DNA from: Eubacteriales Family XIII. Incertae Sedis bacterium
GTDB lineage: Bacteria; Bacillota; Clostridia; Peptostreptococcales; Anaerovoracaceae
Direction of reading: 5' to 3'
NCBI GenBank assembly: GCA_031272365.1
Contig: JAISTX010000052.1
Span: 1-61,191, forward strand
Length of the DNA stretch: 61,191 nucleotides
In this document: one piece after another, positions 50,513 through 60,452 of the stretch
How positions within the stretch are numbered: position 1 is the first letter of the stretch
How the letters are laid out: each line of letters opens with the position of its first letter
The notes under the pieces: generated by a model
Seen by the model: the letters and a program-made list of their open reading frames with translations, nothing else
Told to the model about the DNA's origin: nothing
The model's database searches: none
Translations under genes and position numbers: made by a program

Positions 50513-52387
50513 CTATGCCGCCGCGAAGCTGCCGTCCGCCAGGTCCTCCTGCATGCGCTCGCGGATGATGTAGAACGGCGCGGGGCCCGTCTCGAGGATG
50601 AAGCGGTGGAAGTCCACGATATCGAAGCTGCCCCCGAGCGCCGCCTTCGCCTCCTCCCGGAGCGAGATGAACTCGATGCACCCCATGGTGTAGCGCTGGT
50701 AGTTGCCCGGCTCCGAAACCATCATGCCCATGATGGACTCGGTGTCGAACAGCATGTCCAGCTCCGCATCATCGGCCATGTACATGTCGCCCAGGAAGTC
50801 CCTGACGTCCCCCTCGTCCCACCCGTAGTAGTTGACGCCGATGTCGATCTTTGCGCCGAGGCACATATCCATCAGCTCCCACGCCGCGAACATCTCCGCA
50901 GCGTTGCCATCGATCCCCGCCAGCCTATAGGCCTGGTTCTCGACGTACGTCGCCCAGCCTTCCGAATAGCCGTTGAAGTCGAGGAGCTTGCGCACCGGCG
51001 CGCGGTCGAGGTTGCTGAAATACACCGTCTGGTACAGGTGCCCGGGGTAGCCCTCGTGCACGAGGGTCTGGAACAGCGTATCCTCCGAGGTCGACCCGTC
51101 GTTGATGTAGATCACGTTGTTGTCCGTATCGTCGATCGCCGGCACCATGTAGAACGCCGGGGAGAGGAACTCCTCGAGGGAGGGGTCGACATGCTTGACC
51201 GTGTAGTTGCCGTCCGCGAGCGGCGGGAAATACGGGTCGTAGGCCGTCTTCAGGTAGTCGAGGATCTCGACGGGCTCCTTCGCGGGCAGCGGCGGGTCTT
51301 CCATCGTGTCGTAGATATCCGGGTTTGCCAGCCTGGCCCGGTCGATCGCCCTCCAGCACCCGTCGATCGTCTGGTCCAGCATCGCGTCCATTTCCTCGAT
51401 GGAGCGGTTGGATCCCGTGTCGCTGCGCACGAGCAGCTTGTAGTATTCCTTCCCGTCCGGCAGCGAGGCCAGCCCCCCTGTCCGCTCGTTGTCTTTGTTG
51501 AGCGCGCGCAGGCTGTCCGCCAGGCTCTTGTACGCCGGCACGACGGATTCCAGCACGGCCTTTTGGTTCTCCGCCTTGAGCTCCTCGCGCACATCGTCCG
51601 CGAGGCCCTCGAACGCGTCGACGTTCTCGTCGAAGACGCCGATCAGCAGGTTGTTTTTCGGGACGGCGATGAAGTCGTCGATCTGCGCGATGACGTCCTC
51701 CGCGGCCTTCTTGGCCATGAAGGTGCCGGCCTCTTTCTTGACCGCCTCGTAGTCCGCGATCTGCTGGAAATACGCAGGCAGCCCGTTCAGGAGCTCGATG
51801 TAGTCGTAGAAGTCCTGCTCTACGCGGAAATGGAACTCCGCGAGCACGACCGGCAGTTGCGCCTGGAGGCCGGTCGTCGGCGAAAGGACATCGCCGTACA
51901 CGTCATATTTTTCGTCTGAGATCTCGTCCGAGAAATAGTCCAGGAGGATGTCGTAGGTGAGCCGCCGCTCCTCGTCGAGCAGATCCGCGTCGATCGCGCC
52001 CAGATCGGAGAGCCAGCCCTTGACCATGGCGCGGTCCTCGTCGGCCGTCTCCTTGCCGTAGAAGCGCCAGACCGGCTCCACGCGGTCGATGCCGAAGTCC
52101 TCCGGGTGGGCGACGTAGTAGTTTTGCGTGATCAGGTCCGTGCTGATATAGTACCGGAACACCGCGTCCCCGACCGCGTCCAGCGCGGCCGCGGCCGCCT
52201 CCGGATCCCCCGAAGCGGCGCCCTGCGCCGGCCCCGGCGGGTTGCCCGTGCCGTACCCGATGCCGTCGCCGGAGCCGGAGCCGCCAAACCGCCCGCACCC
52301 GGCAAGCGTAGACGCCAGCAGGCAGACGAGCAGGACGGCAAGTGCAAGCCTTGTTATTCCTTGTAATCGCACTCCGGATTTGAACAT
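50513..52387 (-). CDS. DUF885-family lipoprotein (predicted zinc peptidase)
   Basis: A 624-aa lipoprotein with signal and lipobox STLAGC. The DUF885 domain carries HEGYPGH (LVHEGYPGHLYQ), a HExxxxH-type zinc site, and GYSEGWATYVE supplying a further Glu. It is a predicted surface metallopeptidase of unknown substrate. The start at 52387 overlaps the topA 3' end by about 34 nt; a later GTG is possible. It occupies the place where trmFO and xerC/codV lie in Bacillus. Confidence 0.85.
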   Translation of the reverse strand: MFKSGVRLQGITRLALAVLLVCLLASTLAGCGRFGGSGSGDGIGYGTGNPPGPAQGAASGDPEAAAAALDAVGDAVFRYYISTDLITQNYYVAHPEDFGIDRVEPVWRFYGKETADEDRAMVKGWLSDLGAIDADLLDEERRLTYDILLDYFSDEISDEKYDVYGDVLSPTTGLQAQLPVVLAEFHFRVEQDFYDYIELLNGLPAYFQQIADYEAVKKEAGTFMAKKAAEDVIAQIDDFIAVPKNNLLIGVFDENVDAFEGLADDVREELKAENQKAVLESVVPAYKSLADSLRALNKDNERTGGLASLPDGKEYYKLLVRSDTGSNRSIEEMDAMLDQTIDGCWRAIDRARLANPDIYDTMEDPPLPAKEPVEILDYLKTAYDPYFPPLADGNYTVKHVDPSLEEFLSPAFYMVPAIDDTDNNVIYINDGSTSEDTLFQTLVHEGYPGHLYQTVYFSNLDRAPVRKLLDFNGYSEGWATYVENQAYRLAGIDGNAAEMFAAWELMDMCLGAKIDIGVNYYGWDEGDVRDFLGDMYMADDAELDMLFDTESIMGMMVSEPGNYQRYTMGCIEFISLREEAKAALGGSFDIVDFHRFILETGPAPFYIIRERMQEDLADGSFAAA

Positions 52388-54465
52388 GACAAGTTGATAT
52401 TTCGCCCCTTTCTCTCCACAAGCAGCGACCCGCACCGCGGGCATTTCTTGTTCACAGGTTTGTACCAGTATACCTGATTGCACTCCGGATAGCCAGTGCA
52501 TCCGTAAAAAACTTTGCCTTTTTTGCTGCGCCGCACGGCGATGTCCTTGCCGCATTTCGGGCAAGCGACGCCCTCGACCTTCACGATGATCGGCTTCGTG
52601 TTTTTGCACTCCGGGTAGCCGGAGCAGGCGATGAACCGCCCGAAGCGCCCCATCTTGATGACCATCGGCCGCCCGCACAGCTCGCAGATCTCGTCCGTCG
52701 GCTCGTCCTCGACCGTGATCTTCTCGATCTCGGCGTCCGCCGTCTCGAGCTCGCCCTTCAGCACGCCCCAAAACTCGCCGATGATGCCCTGCCAGCGCAC
52801 GCCCTGCGCCTCCACGCCGTCGAGCCGGTCCTCCATGTCCGCCGTGAAGCCCACGTCGACGATCTCCTTGAAATACTTCTCCATGAGCTCCGTCACGACG
52901 AAGCCGAGGTCCGTCGGGACGAGCGACTTCTTCTCGCGCGTCACGTACCGCCGCTCCGTCAGCGTCGCGATGATCGGCACGAACGTCGACGGCCGCCCGA
53001 TGTTTTTGTCCTCGAGCTCCTTGACGAGCGACGCCTCCGTGAAACGCGGCGGCGGCTGCGTGAAACTCTGCTCCGCGTTCACGTCCTCGGCGCGGAGCGG
53101 CTCGCCCTCGGCCAGGTCCGGCAGCAGGTTCCCCTCGTCGTCCTCGAGCGCCGTCTGGTAGACCTTCAGGAACCCGTCAAATTTCAGCTTCGAGCCCGTC
53201 GCCCGGAACGTGTAGTCGCCGTTCACGATGTCGCAGCTCACGCCGTCGAACACCGCCTCCGTCATGCGGCTCGCCACGAACCGGGACCAGATGAGCTTGT
53301 ACAGCTTGTACTGGTCGCTCGTCAGCGACGCCTTGATCTCATCCGGGTGCAGGTGCACGTACGACGGCCGGATCGCCTCGTGCGCGTCCTGGATGTCCTT
53401 CTTGCGGTTTGAAAACACGTGGCTTCCGACGTAGTCCGCCGAAAAACGCTCCGTGATGTACGCCTTCACGGCCGCGTCCGCCTCCGCCGAGATGCGCACC
53501 GAGTCCGTGCGGATGTAGGTCACGAGGCCGACCGTGCCCTGCCCCGCCACGTTCACGCCCTCGTAGAGCTGCTGCGCGACGCTCATCACGCGCCGCGTCT
53601 GGAAGCCGAGCTTGATCGACGCGTCCTGCTGGAGCGTGCTCGTCGTATAGGGCGCGTAGGGCTTGCGCCGGCGCTCCTTCTTCTCCACGCTCCCTACCAA
53701 ATAATGCCCGCCCGCGAGCGCTTCCAGGATGGCGTCCGCCTTCTCCTTGTTCGGGATTTCGAATTTTTCGCCCTTCTCGAGGAGGAGCTTGGCCGTGAAC
53801 GGTTTTGTGTCGCCCGTGAGCTTCGCGAGGGTCACGGCGACCTTCCAAAACTCGACGGGCACGAACGCGCGGATCTCCCGCTCGCGGTCCACGAGGATCT
53901 TCAGCGCCGCGCTCTGCACGCGCCCCGCTGAAAGCCCCGTGCGGATCTTGCGCCAGAGCAGCGGGCTGATCTTGTAGCCCACGATGCGGTCGAGCACGCG
54001 GCGCGCCTGCTGCGCGTCCACGAGGCCCATCTCGATCTTGCGCGGGTTCTTCACCGCGTTCTTGATCGCCTCTTTCGTGATCTCGTTGAACTCGATGCGG
54101 TCCGCCTCGTCGTCCGAGAGGCCGAGCAGGTAGGCGATGTGCCAGGAGATCGCCTCGCCCTCGCGGTCCGGATCGGTCGCGAGCAGGACCTTCTTCGCCG
54201 CCTTCGCCTCTTTCTTCAGCTCCCGGATGACGTCGCCCTTGCCACGGATATTGATGTACTCGGGCGCGAAATCGTGGTCGAGGTCGACGCCGAGCTTGCT
54301 CTTCGGCAGGTCCCGGATATGGCCGACCGACGCGACCACCTTGTAGCTTGGCCCGAGGAATTTCCCGATTGTCTTTGCTTTCGCCGGGGACTCGACGACG
54401 ACCAGCGTCTTCCCCGCTTCCTTGTTTTTTGCCGACTTGCTCTTTGCCGCTCCTGTAGCCGCCAT
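52354..54465 (-). CDS. topA: DNA topoisomerase I (TopA)
   Basis: A 703-aa type IA topoisomerase that relaxes negative supercoils. The Toprim domain has TLVVVESPAKAKTIGKFLG and LATDPDREGEAISWH. The catalytic Tyr lies in TYIRTDSVRIS. Three C-terminal zinc fingers of the topoisomerase type follow (CELCGRPM, CPKCGKDIAV and CPRCGSLLVE, each with a second CxxxC-type pair). The N-terminus has an extra basic Ala/Lys tract. SD GGAGG with a TATATT -10 upstream. Confidence 0.97.
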   Translation of the reverse strand: MAATGAAKSKSAKNKEAGKTLVVVESPAKAKTIGKFLGPSYKVVASVGHIRDLPKSKLGVDLDHDFAPEYINIRGKGDVIRELKKEAKAAKKVLLATDPDREGEAISWHIAYLLGLSDDEADRIEFNEITKEAIKNAVKNPRKIEMGLVDAQQARRVLDRIVGYKISPLLWRKIRTGLSAGRVQSAALKILVDREREIRAFVPVEFWKVAVTLAKLTGDTKPFTAKLLLEKGEKFEIPNKEKADAILEALAGGHYLVGSVEKKERRRKPYAPYTTSTLQQDASIKLGFQTRRVMSVAQQLYEGVNVAGQGTVGLVTYIRTDSVRISAEADAAVKAYITERFSADYVGSHVFSNRKKDIQDAHEAIRPSYVHLHPDEIKASLTSDQYKLYKLIWSRFVASRMTEAVFDGVSCDIVNGDYTFRATGSKLKFDGFLKVYQTALEDDEGNLLPDLAEGEPLRAEDVNAEQSFTQPPPRFTEASLVKELEDKNIGRPSTFVPIIATLTERRYVTREKKSLVPTDLGFVVTELMEKYFKEIVDVGFTADMEDRLDGVEAQGVRWQGIIGEFWGVLKGELETADAEIEKITVEDEPTDEICELCGRPMVIKMGRFGRFIACSGYPECKNTKPIIVKVEGVACPKCGKDIAVRRSKKGKVFYGCTGYPECNQVYWYKPVNKKCPRCGSLLVERKGRNINLSCSNPECDYKE

Positions 54466-54537
54466 GTTTCCTCCGCATACGTTAATATAGTAGATAATGC
54501 TTTCAAGGCATTATTCAAACACGAAAACCTGTCCGTG

Positions 54538-55395
54538 TCAACGCCCTGACAAAAAAACCTTGCCCGCCGCCGTGTGGACGGCGCCTTTCATCTCCAGCGT
54601 GGTGACGAGGGACGTGAGGGCCCCGATCGACAGGCCCGCCTCCGCCGCGAGGCGGTCATAGGATATCTCGCCGTTCGCCGACACGATGCCCGCCACGCGC
54701 CGCTCGTCCGCCGTCAGCTCCGCCCCGAGCCGCACGCGCGGATCCGCCTTGAGGCCGAGGTCCGCGAGGACGTCGTCGATGAAGACGATGGGCCTGGCGC
54801 CGTCCGCGATCAGCTTGTTGCAGCCGATGCTGCCCATGCGGTTGATGTTGCCGGGCACCGCGTAGACCTCGCGCCCCTGCCCGGCCGCAAACTCCGCCGT
54901 GATGAGGGAGCCGCTCGAGAAGCCGGCCTCGACGACGATCGTCGCAAACGACAGGCCGCTGATGATGCGGTTCCGCTGCGGGAAGGTGAAGCGCGTCGGG
55001 TGCATCCCCTCCTCGTATTCGGAGAGGAGGAGCCCCTTCGCCGCGATGTCCCGCATGAGCGCGCGGTTGCTGCCCGGGTAGCAGATGTCGAGCCCGCAGC
55101 CGAAGACCGCCACGGTCGGCGATTTCTCCGCGAGGCAGCCTTTGTGCGCCCACGTGTCGATGCCGCTCGCCATGCCGCTCACGACGCAGACGCCGTATTC
55201 GGAGAGCCTTTTCGCGATCGTGTAGGCCGCCCAGCGCCCGTACTCCGTGGACCGGCGCGAGCCGACCACCGCCACGGCGGGCCGCGCGAGCACAGACAGA
55301 TCCCCCCGGTAGAACAGCCGCTTCGGCGCGTCGGGGATCAGCGAAAGCAGGGGCGGCCAGGCCGCGTCGCCCGGCGTGATGCAGTCAAAAGCCAT
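54538..55395 (-). CDS. dprA: DNA-processing protein DprA (Smf)
   Basis: A 285-aa DprA. The Rossmann-like domain has AVVGSRRSTEYG, VVSGMASGIDTWAH and FPQRNRIISGLS, and GSLITAEFA matches the family. A C-terminal winged-helix-like domain (ISYDRLAAEAGLSIGALTSLV) closes it. It loads RecA on incoming ssDNA in transformation. The ATG at 55395 overlaps the comM 3' end by 11 nt. The N-terminal SAM-like domain is short or absent. Confidence 0.95.
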   Translation of the reverse strand: MAFDCITPGDAAWPPLLSLIPDAPKRLFYRGDLSVLARPAVAVVGSRRSTEYGRWAAYTIAKRLSEYGVCVVSGMASGIDTWAHKGCLAEKSPTVAVFGCGLDICYPGSNRALMRDIAAKGLLLSEYEEGMHPTRFTFPQRNRIISGLSFATIVVEAGFSSGSLITAEFAAGQGREVYAVPGNINRMGSIGCNKLIADGARPIVFIDDVLADLGLKADPRVRLGAELTADERRVAGIVSANGEISYDRLAAEAGLSIGALTSLVTTLEMKGAVHTAAGKVFLSGR

Positions 55396-56983
55396 GGCGC
55401 CCCCAATTTTCCGGCGTCCGGTAGGCGATCGCCTCGGCGATATGCGCCTCCCCGATGCGCTCCTCCCCCTCGACGTCCGCGATCGTGCGCGCCACCTTGA
55501 CGATCTTGCCCCGCGCCCGCATGCTGAGCGCAAAATGCGCGTAGGCTTTCTTCAGGAGGGACTGCGCGCCCCCCTCCATCGGGCAGAAGTCCTCCACCTG
55601 GCGGTTTGTGAGCCGCGCGTTCCACACGGGGTCGTCGGCCGCGCCCTGCGAGAAACGCGCGCGCTGCGCCGATTCCGCCTTGAGCACGAGCGCCCGCATC
55701 GCCGCCGTGCCCATGCAGCCGCCCTGCGCCCCCGCCAGCGCGCTTTCCTCCACCGCGCCGAGCCGCACGTGGATGTCGATGCGGTCCAAAAGCGGCCCCG
55801 AGATCTTCGCGCGGTACCTTTGGCGCGCGTTCTCCGTGCAGGTGCAGGTGTGCGCCGGGTCGCCGTAATACCCGCAGGGGCACGGGTTCATCGCGCAGAT
55901 GAGCAGGAAGTCGCAGGGGTAGCGCCCCTTCGCCCCGACGCGCGAGAGGTCGATGTAGCGGTCCTCCAAAGGCTGCCGGAGCATGTCCAGGGCGCGGCGC
56001 TCGAATTCCGGCAGCTCGTCGAGGAACAGCACGCCCCGGTGCGCGAGCGAGACCTCGCCCGGGATCAGCCGGTGCCCCGCGCCGCCCCCGATGATCGCGA
56101 CCTGCGTCGCCGAGTGGTGCGGGGCGCGGTAGGGCCTTTGCGTCAGGAGCCCGCGCCGCTTCCCCATCGCGCCCGCGATGTTGTGGATGCGCGTCACCTC
56201 GCGGCTCTCCTTCTCCGAAAGCGGCTGCATGATGCCGGGCACGCGGCGCGCGAGCATGGACTTGCCGACGCCCGGCGGCCCGGTGATCGCGATGTCGTGC
56301 CGCCCGGCGACGGCGATCAGCAGCGCGCGCTTCACCTGCTCCTGTCCCTTGACGTCGTAGAAATCCCCCGCGTCCCCCTCCTGCGGGGGCGCGGCCATGC
56401 CGCCGCCGCCGCTGCCGCCGCCGAAGACGCCGCCGCGCACGCAGGCCATCGGCGCCTCCCCGAGCAGGTGCGACACCGCCTCCCACAGCTGCGTGACGGG
56501 GAAGTAGGCCATGCCCGGCAGCTCGATCACGTCCGGCAGGTTGTCCGCCGGCAGGAAGACCTGGTTGACCCCGGCCTCCATCAGCCCGAGCACCATTGCG
56601 GCCGCCAGGTCCGTGCGCCGCACCGCGCCGTCGAGCGACAGCTCGCCGATGAACGCCGTCTTCCCGAGGAAGGCCGCGTCCACCCTGCCCTGCGCCGCCG
56701 CCGCGAGGATGCCGATCGCGATCGGCAGGTCGAAATGGCTGCCCTCCTTGCGCGCGTCCGCGGGCGACAGGTTGACCGTGATGCGCCGGAGCGGGAAATC
56801 GTACCCGCTGTTCACGATCGCCGCCTCCACGCGGTTCTTCGACTCGCGCACCGCGCTGCCCGGCAGCCCGACGAGCGAGAACGCCGGCAGGCCGACCGTC
56901 AGGTCCGTCTCCACCGTCACAATCTCCGTGTCGAGCCCCCGCACGGCCGCCGTAATGACCTTTGACATCGTGCCCGTTGCCAT
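55385..56983 (-). CDS. comM: ComM/YifB-family Mg-chelatase-like ATPase
   Basis: A 532-aa protein. An N-terminal Lon-like S5 fold (ADARKEGSHFDLPIAIGIL) precedes an AAA+ Mg-chelatase core with Walker A GPPGVGKSMLARRV and Walker B GVLFLDELPEF. A zinc motif is NPCPCGYYGDPAHTCTC. ComM helicases drive branch migration during natural transformation. The ATG at 56983 has a purine-rich SD (GGGGGGA). With dprA, it suggests at least part of a DNA-uptake pathway. Confidence 0.95.
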   Translation of the reverse strand: MATGTMSKVITAAVRGLDTEIVTVETDLTVGLPAFSLVGLPGSAVRESKNRVEAAIVNSGYDFPLRRITVNLSPADARKEGSHFDLPIAIGILAAAAQGRVDAAFLGKTAFIGELSLDGAVRRTDLAAAMVLGLMEAGVNQVFLPADNLPDVIELPGMAYFPVTQLWEAVSHLLGEAPMACVRGGVFGGGSGGGGMAAPPQEGDAGDFYDVKGQEQVKRALLIAVAGRHDIAITGPPGVGKSMLARRVPGIMQPLSEKESREVTRIHNIAGAMGKRRGLLTQRPYRAPHHSATQVAIIGGGAGHRLIPGEVSLAHRGVLFLDELPEFERRALDMLRQPLEDRYIDLSRVGAKGRYPCDFLLICAMNPCPCGYYGDPAHTCTCTENARQRYRAKISGPLLDRIDIHVRLGAVEESALAGAQGGCMGTAAMRALVLKAESAQRARFSQGAADDPVWNARLTNRQVEDFCPMEGGAQSLLKKAYAHFALSMRARGKIVKVARTIADVEGEERIGEAHIAEAIAYRTPENWGRHGF

Positions 56984-57016
56984 AATGATATCCCCCCTCT
57001 TCCCTTGACGCGCCCG

Positions 57017-57397
57017 TCAGAACGCGTTCTCTATGTGGTTGATCTCGTAGGACCCGCCCGTCATGCGCACCTCGACGATGTCGAACCGCATGTCGAAATC
57101 CGCGTACAGCCTCTTGATGCGCATCCCCTGCGTCAGGTACCACGCCGCCGTGCGCCGGATCTGGCGGATCTTCCGCGCGTTCACCGCCTCCTGCGGCATC
57201 CCGTACGCGAGCGACCGCCGCGCCTTCACCTCGGCGAAGACGAGCAGCTTCCCGCGCGTGCAGATCAGGTCGATCTCGCCGATCTTGCAGCGGTAGCCAC
57301 GCTCCTCGATCCGGAACCCGAGCCCCTCGAAATGGCGCGCCGCCTCTTCCTCGCCGCGCCTCCCAAAACTATAACGATCCAGCATCTTCCCGTCCAT
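57017..57397 (-). CDS. YraN/UPF0102-family endonuclease-like protein
   Basis: A 126-aa protein from the ATG at 57397. It has the restriction-endonuclease-like YraN pattern: GRRGEEEAARHFEGLGF, GEIDLICTRGKLLVFAEVKAR (GEID and EVK catalytic residues) and FDIVEVRM at the end. Often beside comM and dprA; role unknown. The longer frame from TTG at 57433 runs through the promoter's -35 (TTGACA), so I reject it. The ATG is 7 nt after the -10. Confidence 0.9.
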   Translation of the reverse strand: MDGKMLDRYSFGRRGEEEAARHFEGLGFRIEERGYRCKIGEIDLICTRGKLLVFAEVKARRSLAYGMPQEAVNARKIRQIRRTAAWYLTQGMRIKRLYADFDMRFDIVEVRMTGGSYEINHIENAF

Positions 57398-57404
57398 GTA
57401 GAAG

Positions 57405-57433
57405 ATGTTATCATGTTTGTTATTATTTGTCAA
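57405..57433 (-). promoter_or_regulatory. Promoter placed for a leaderless mRNA (yraN)
   Basis: TTGACA (57428-57433), 17 bp, TAACAT (57405-57410), then seven bases to the ATG. No SD. Confidence 0.85.
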
Positions 57434-57451
57434 TAATGTTTTTTAGTGGAT

Positions 57452-58930
57452 TTACTTGTAGGGCCGCCAGAACGCGGGCATGCACAGCATGACCACCGTG
57501 AAGAGCTCGAGGCGCCCGATGAGCATGAGCATCGTCATGAGGAAGCGCGAGGCCGGCGCGAAGATCGACAGGGGCTCCACGTAGTTGACGTCGGGGCCGA
57601 TGATGAGGCCGGCGTTGGAGATCATCCCGACGACCGTGCCGAACGTCGTCTCGAAGTCGAGGTTTTCCAGGGAGAGCAGCGCGCAGGACACGCCCACGAT
57701 CACGACGTAGAGGATGACGAAGGTCGCGATGGAGCTCACGCGGTCGGACGGGATGGGCTTGTCCCCGACCTTCACCGCGACGACCGCGTTGGGGTGCAGC
57801 CGCTTGTAGAAATTGCGCCGGATCATCGAAAAGACGACCAATAGGCGGATGACCTTGATGCCCCCGCTCGTCGACCCGGAGCAGCCGCCGACGATCATGG
57901 CGATGAGCATGAGCCAGTGCGTGACCTGCGGCCAGGCGTCGAAGTCGACGCTCGCGTAGCCCGCCGTCGTCACGAAGCCGACCGACTGGAAGATGCCGTA
58001 GCGCACGGATTCGGCGGCCGTGCCGTAGGTGCCGCTCACGAGGAGCGCGGCCACGACGAGGACGGATATGACGATCAGGATGGCGAAGAAGAAGCGCGTC
58101 TCCGCGTCGCGGAAAAACTCCTTCACCTGCCGCCGCAGCAGGTGCTGGTAGTTGACGAAGCTGAACGAGGCGAGGATGCAGAAGACGATCACGATGATCT
58201 GTATGTAGAGCCCGCCGGCGATCGCGTCCCCCGTCAGCTCCGCGATGTCGTAGTTGCCGAAGCCCCCGTTGCCCAGGCAGGCGAACGCGAGCAGGAAGGC
58301 GTCGAAGACGCCCGTGCCGCCGGCCATCAGCAGCACGATGCAGGCGGCCGTGAGCGCGATGTACAGGAGGTAGACGCTCTTGGCCGTGTCCGTCATGCGC
58401 GCGCGCACCTTCTCGACGTTCTGCCCGATCGTCTCCGCGGACGCGAGGTTCGCCGCGCCATAGCCGAGCATCGGGAGGATCGAGATCGCGAAGATGAGGA
58501 TCCCCATGCCGCCGAGCCAGGTCGTGAACTGCCGCCAAAAGAGCAGGCTGTGCTGCATCTCCGTCACGCCCGAGAGCAGCGTGCTCCCCGTCGTCGTCAG
58601 GCAGGACATCGACTCGAAAAACGCGTCGATGAACGTCGTGTGCGCGCCCGCCAGGAGGTAGGGGATCGCGCCGAGGGCGGCCGCGAAGATCCAGCAGAGC
58701 GCGACCGTCAGGATGCCCTCGCGGATCTTGATCGTCTGCTTGCCCTGCCGCGTCTTCTTGTAGAGCAGGTACCCGGCGCCGGCGAGCACGACCATCGATC
58801 CGAGGAAGATCTTCGTCATCTTCGGCTCCTGGTAGATGAGCGCGACGATGAGGCCCGCGAGCATGGTGCCGCCGATGATGAAGCTCACGATTCCGAGGAT
58901 ATTGAGGATCAGCTTGAGGTTGAGGTTCAT
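57452..58930 (-). CDS. trkH: TrkH/KtrB-family potassium uptake channel subunit
   Basis: A 492-aa membrane protein with four M1-P-M2 repeats. The selectivity-filter-like P-loops include TTTGSTLLSG, CLGNGGFG, VTTAGYASVD and SNAGLIIGP. It takes up K+ with the TrkA regulator encoded 16 nt upstream. The start has only a modest SD (GGCGG). Operon order is trkA-trkH. Confidence 0.95.
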   Translation of the reverse strand: MNLNLKLILNILGIVSFIIGGTMLAGLIVALIYQEPKMTKIFLGSMVVLAGAGYLLYKKTRQGKQTIKIREGILTVALCWIFAAALGAIPYLLAGAHTTFIDAFFESMSCLTTTGSTLLSGVTEMQHSLLFWRQFTTWLGGMGILIFAISILPMLGYGAANLASAETIGQNVEKVRARMTDTAKSVYLLYIALTAACIVLLMAGGTGVFDAFLLAFACLGNGGFGNYDIAELTGDAIAGGLYIQIIVIVFCILASFSFVNYQHLLRRQVKEFFRDAETRFFFAILIVISVLVVAALLVSGTYGTAAESVRYGIFQSVGFVTTAGYASVDFDAWPQVTHWLMLIAMIVGGCSGSTSGGIKVIRLLVVFSMIRRNFYKRLHPNAVVAVKVGDKPIPSDRVSSIATFVILYVVIVGVSCALLSLENLDFETTFGTVVGMISNAGLIIGPDVNYVEPLSIFAPASRFLMTMLMLIGRLELFTVVMLCMPAFWRPYK

Positions 58931-58946
58931 GCAGCCACCGCCCGGC

Positions 58947-60323
58947 TCAGCCGAAGAGCCCGTGTTTCACCTTCAGCAGCTTCTCGAGGTCGAACGACTC
59001 GGAGAGCAGCGAGAGGATGACGATGCGGTCCCCCTCCTCGACGTGCGTCTCCGCGTCCGGCAGGATCACCTGCGTGCCGCGCTGCACCGCGATGATCGTG
59101 AGGCCCTGCGGCAGCTTCAGCTGCGAGATCGGCTTGCCGGAGAGCGACATGCCGCGCCCGATCGCGATGTGGATGAACTCCGCCTGCCCCTGGATGATCT
59201 GCGAGGACAGGATCTGCGCGCCCTTGATGAACCGCATCACGTGGCTCGCCTCGATGTCGATCGGGTTGAGCACCATGTCCACGCCCATGCCCTCGATGAG
59301 CTCGCCGAAGCTCTCGCGGCTGATCTTCGCGATCACGTCCTCAATGCCCGCCTGCTTCGCGAGCAGCGCGAGCAGGAGGTTTTCCTCGTCGAAGCCCGTC
59401 GTGCTGACGAAGGCGTCCATCTCCGTGAAATTTTCGTCGTTCAAAAGCTCGATGTCCGTGGCGTCCCCGTGCAGGATGAGCACGTTGTGCAGATGCGTCG
59501 AGAGGTATTGGCAGCGCTCCTTGTCCGCCTCGACGATCTTGACGGACGCGCCGAACTCCTCGAGCATGCGCGCCAGGTAGAAGCCCGACTTGCCCCCGCC
59601 CGCGATCATGACGCGCGACAGGTCCGTGTGCTCCTCCTCGTCGACGAGCTTCTCCGCCGCCTTGTCGATGAGGTCCCGGTCCCCGACCACGTAGATCTCG
59701 TCGTATTCGTCGACAAGGACATCGCCCATGCATTCGTGCGATGGAATAATGATCTTGCCGTTTTTCGACAGCGCGACGAGGCGCATATCCTGCGCCGCGA
59801 GCACCTCGTTCGCTTTCGAGACGGACAGGCCGATCAGGTGCCCCATGCGGTCGACGCCAAACTCGAGGAGGGACACCTTCCCCGCGTGCAGCACGCCGCC
59901 CTTGATCGAGTATTTCTCGACGAGGTATTTGTTGATCTCCTCCGCGACCGACCGGTCCGGGTTGACGATGTGGTCGATGTGGAACGTCTCCTTGAGGAAC
60001 TCGTACTGGTTCATGTGCTCCGGGTCGCGGATGCGCGCAATGACCTTCGGCACCCCGAGCTTCTTCGCCGTCGCCCCGATCACGATGTTTTTCTCGTCGC
60101 GGTCCGTCGTCGTGATGAAGACGTCGTACGTCCCGATGCCGACCTCTTTGAGTAGGCTCACCTCCTTCGCGTTCCCCGCGACGGTCGTGATGTCCATGGA
60201 GCCCGACAGCCTCTGCAGCAGGGCCTCGTCCTTGTCGATGAGCGTGATCGAGTGGTCCGCGCCCATCAGCACCTCTATGATCCGGAGGCCGAGCTTGCCG
60301 CCTCCCGCAATTGCAATCTTCAT
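58947..60323 (-). CDS. trkA: TrkA potassium uptake regulator (two RCK domains)
   Basis: A 458-aa cytosolic NAD(P)-binding regulator. Two Rossmann halves: first IAGGGKLGLRIIEVL and second MIAGGGKSGFYLARML. TrkA_C-like domains follow each. It gates TrkH in response to nucleotide. SD AGGGG; a TAGAAT hexamer lies upstream. Confidence 0.96.
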   Translation of the reverse strand: MKIAIAGGGKLGLRIIEVLMGADHSITLIDKDEALLQRLSGSMDITTVAGNAKEVSLLKEVGIGTYDVFITTTDRDEKNIVIGATAKKLGVPKVIARIRDPEHMNQYEFLKETFHIDHIVNPDRSVAEEINKYLVEKYSIKGGVLHAGKVSLLEFGVDRMGHLIGLSVSKANEVLAAQDMRLVALSKNGKIIIPSHECMGDVLVDEYDEIYVVGDRDLIDKAAEKLVDEEEHTDLSRVMIAGGGKSGFYLARMLEEFGASVKIVEADKERCQYLSTHLHNVLILHGDATDIELLNDENFTEMDAFVSTTGFDEENLLLALLAKQAGIEDVIAKISRESFGELIEGMGVDMVLNPIDIEASHVMRFIKGAQILSSQIIQGQAEFIHIAIGRGMSLSGKPISQLKLPQGLTIIAVQRGTQVILPDAETHVEEGDRIVILSLLSESFDLEKLLKVKHGLFG

Positions 60324-60392
60324 TCCAATAACCCCTCAACATCGCGCCTCTATGCGCAACTACCCATTCTACCACTTTGGGGGGAATATGCA

Positions 60393-60417
60393 AGCGGCGG
60401 CCGTCCTGGCCGCCGCT
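60393..60417 (-). terminator. Stem-loop between secG and trkA
   Basis: AGCGGCGGCC-n5-GGCCGCCGCT, a perfect 10-bp stem. No clear U-tract follows, so termination may be partial. Confidence 0.6.
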
Positions 60418-60452
60418 GTCTTGTCAAAACGCTGCATGGGCCGCGCCGCGCG

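Noticed and set aside
57398-57433. Longer yraN start at the TTG at 57433
   Set aside because: That TTG is part of a TTGACA -35 box with a well-spaced -10; the added residues (TNNNKHDNIFY) are untypical of the family.
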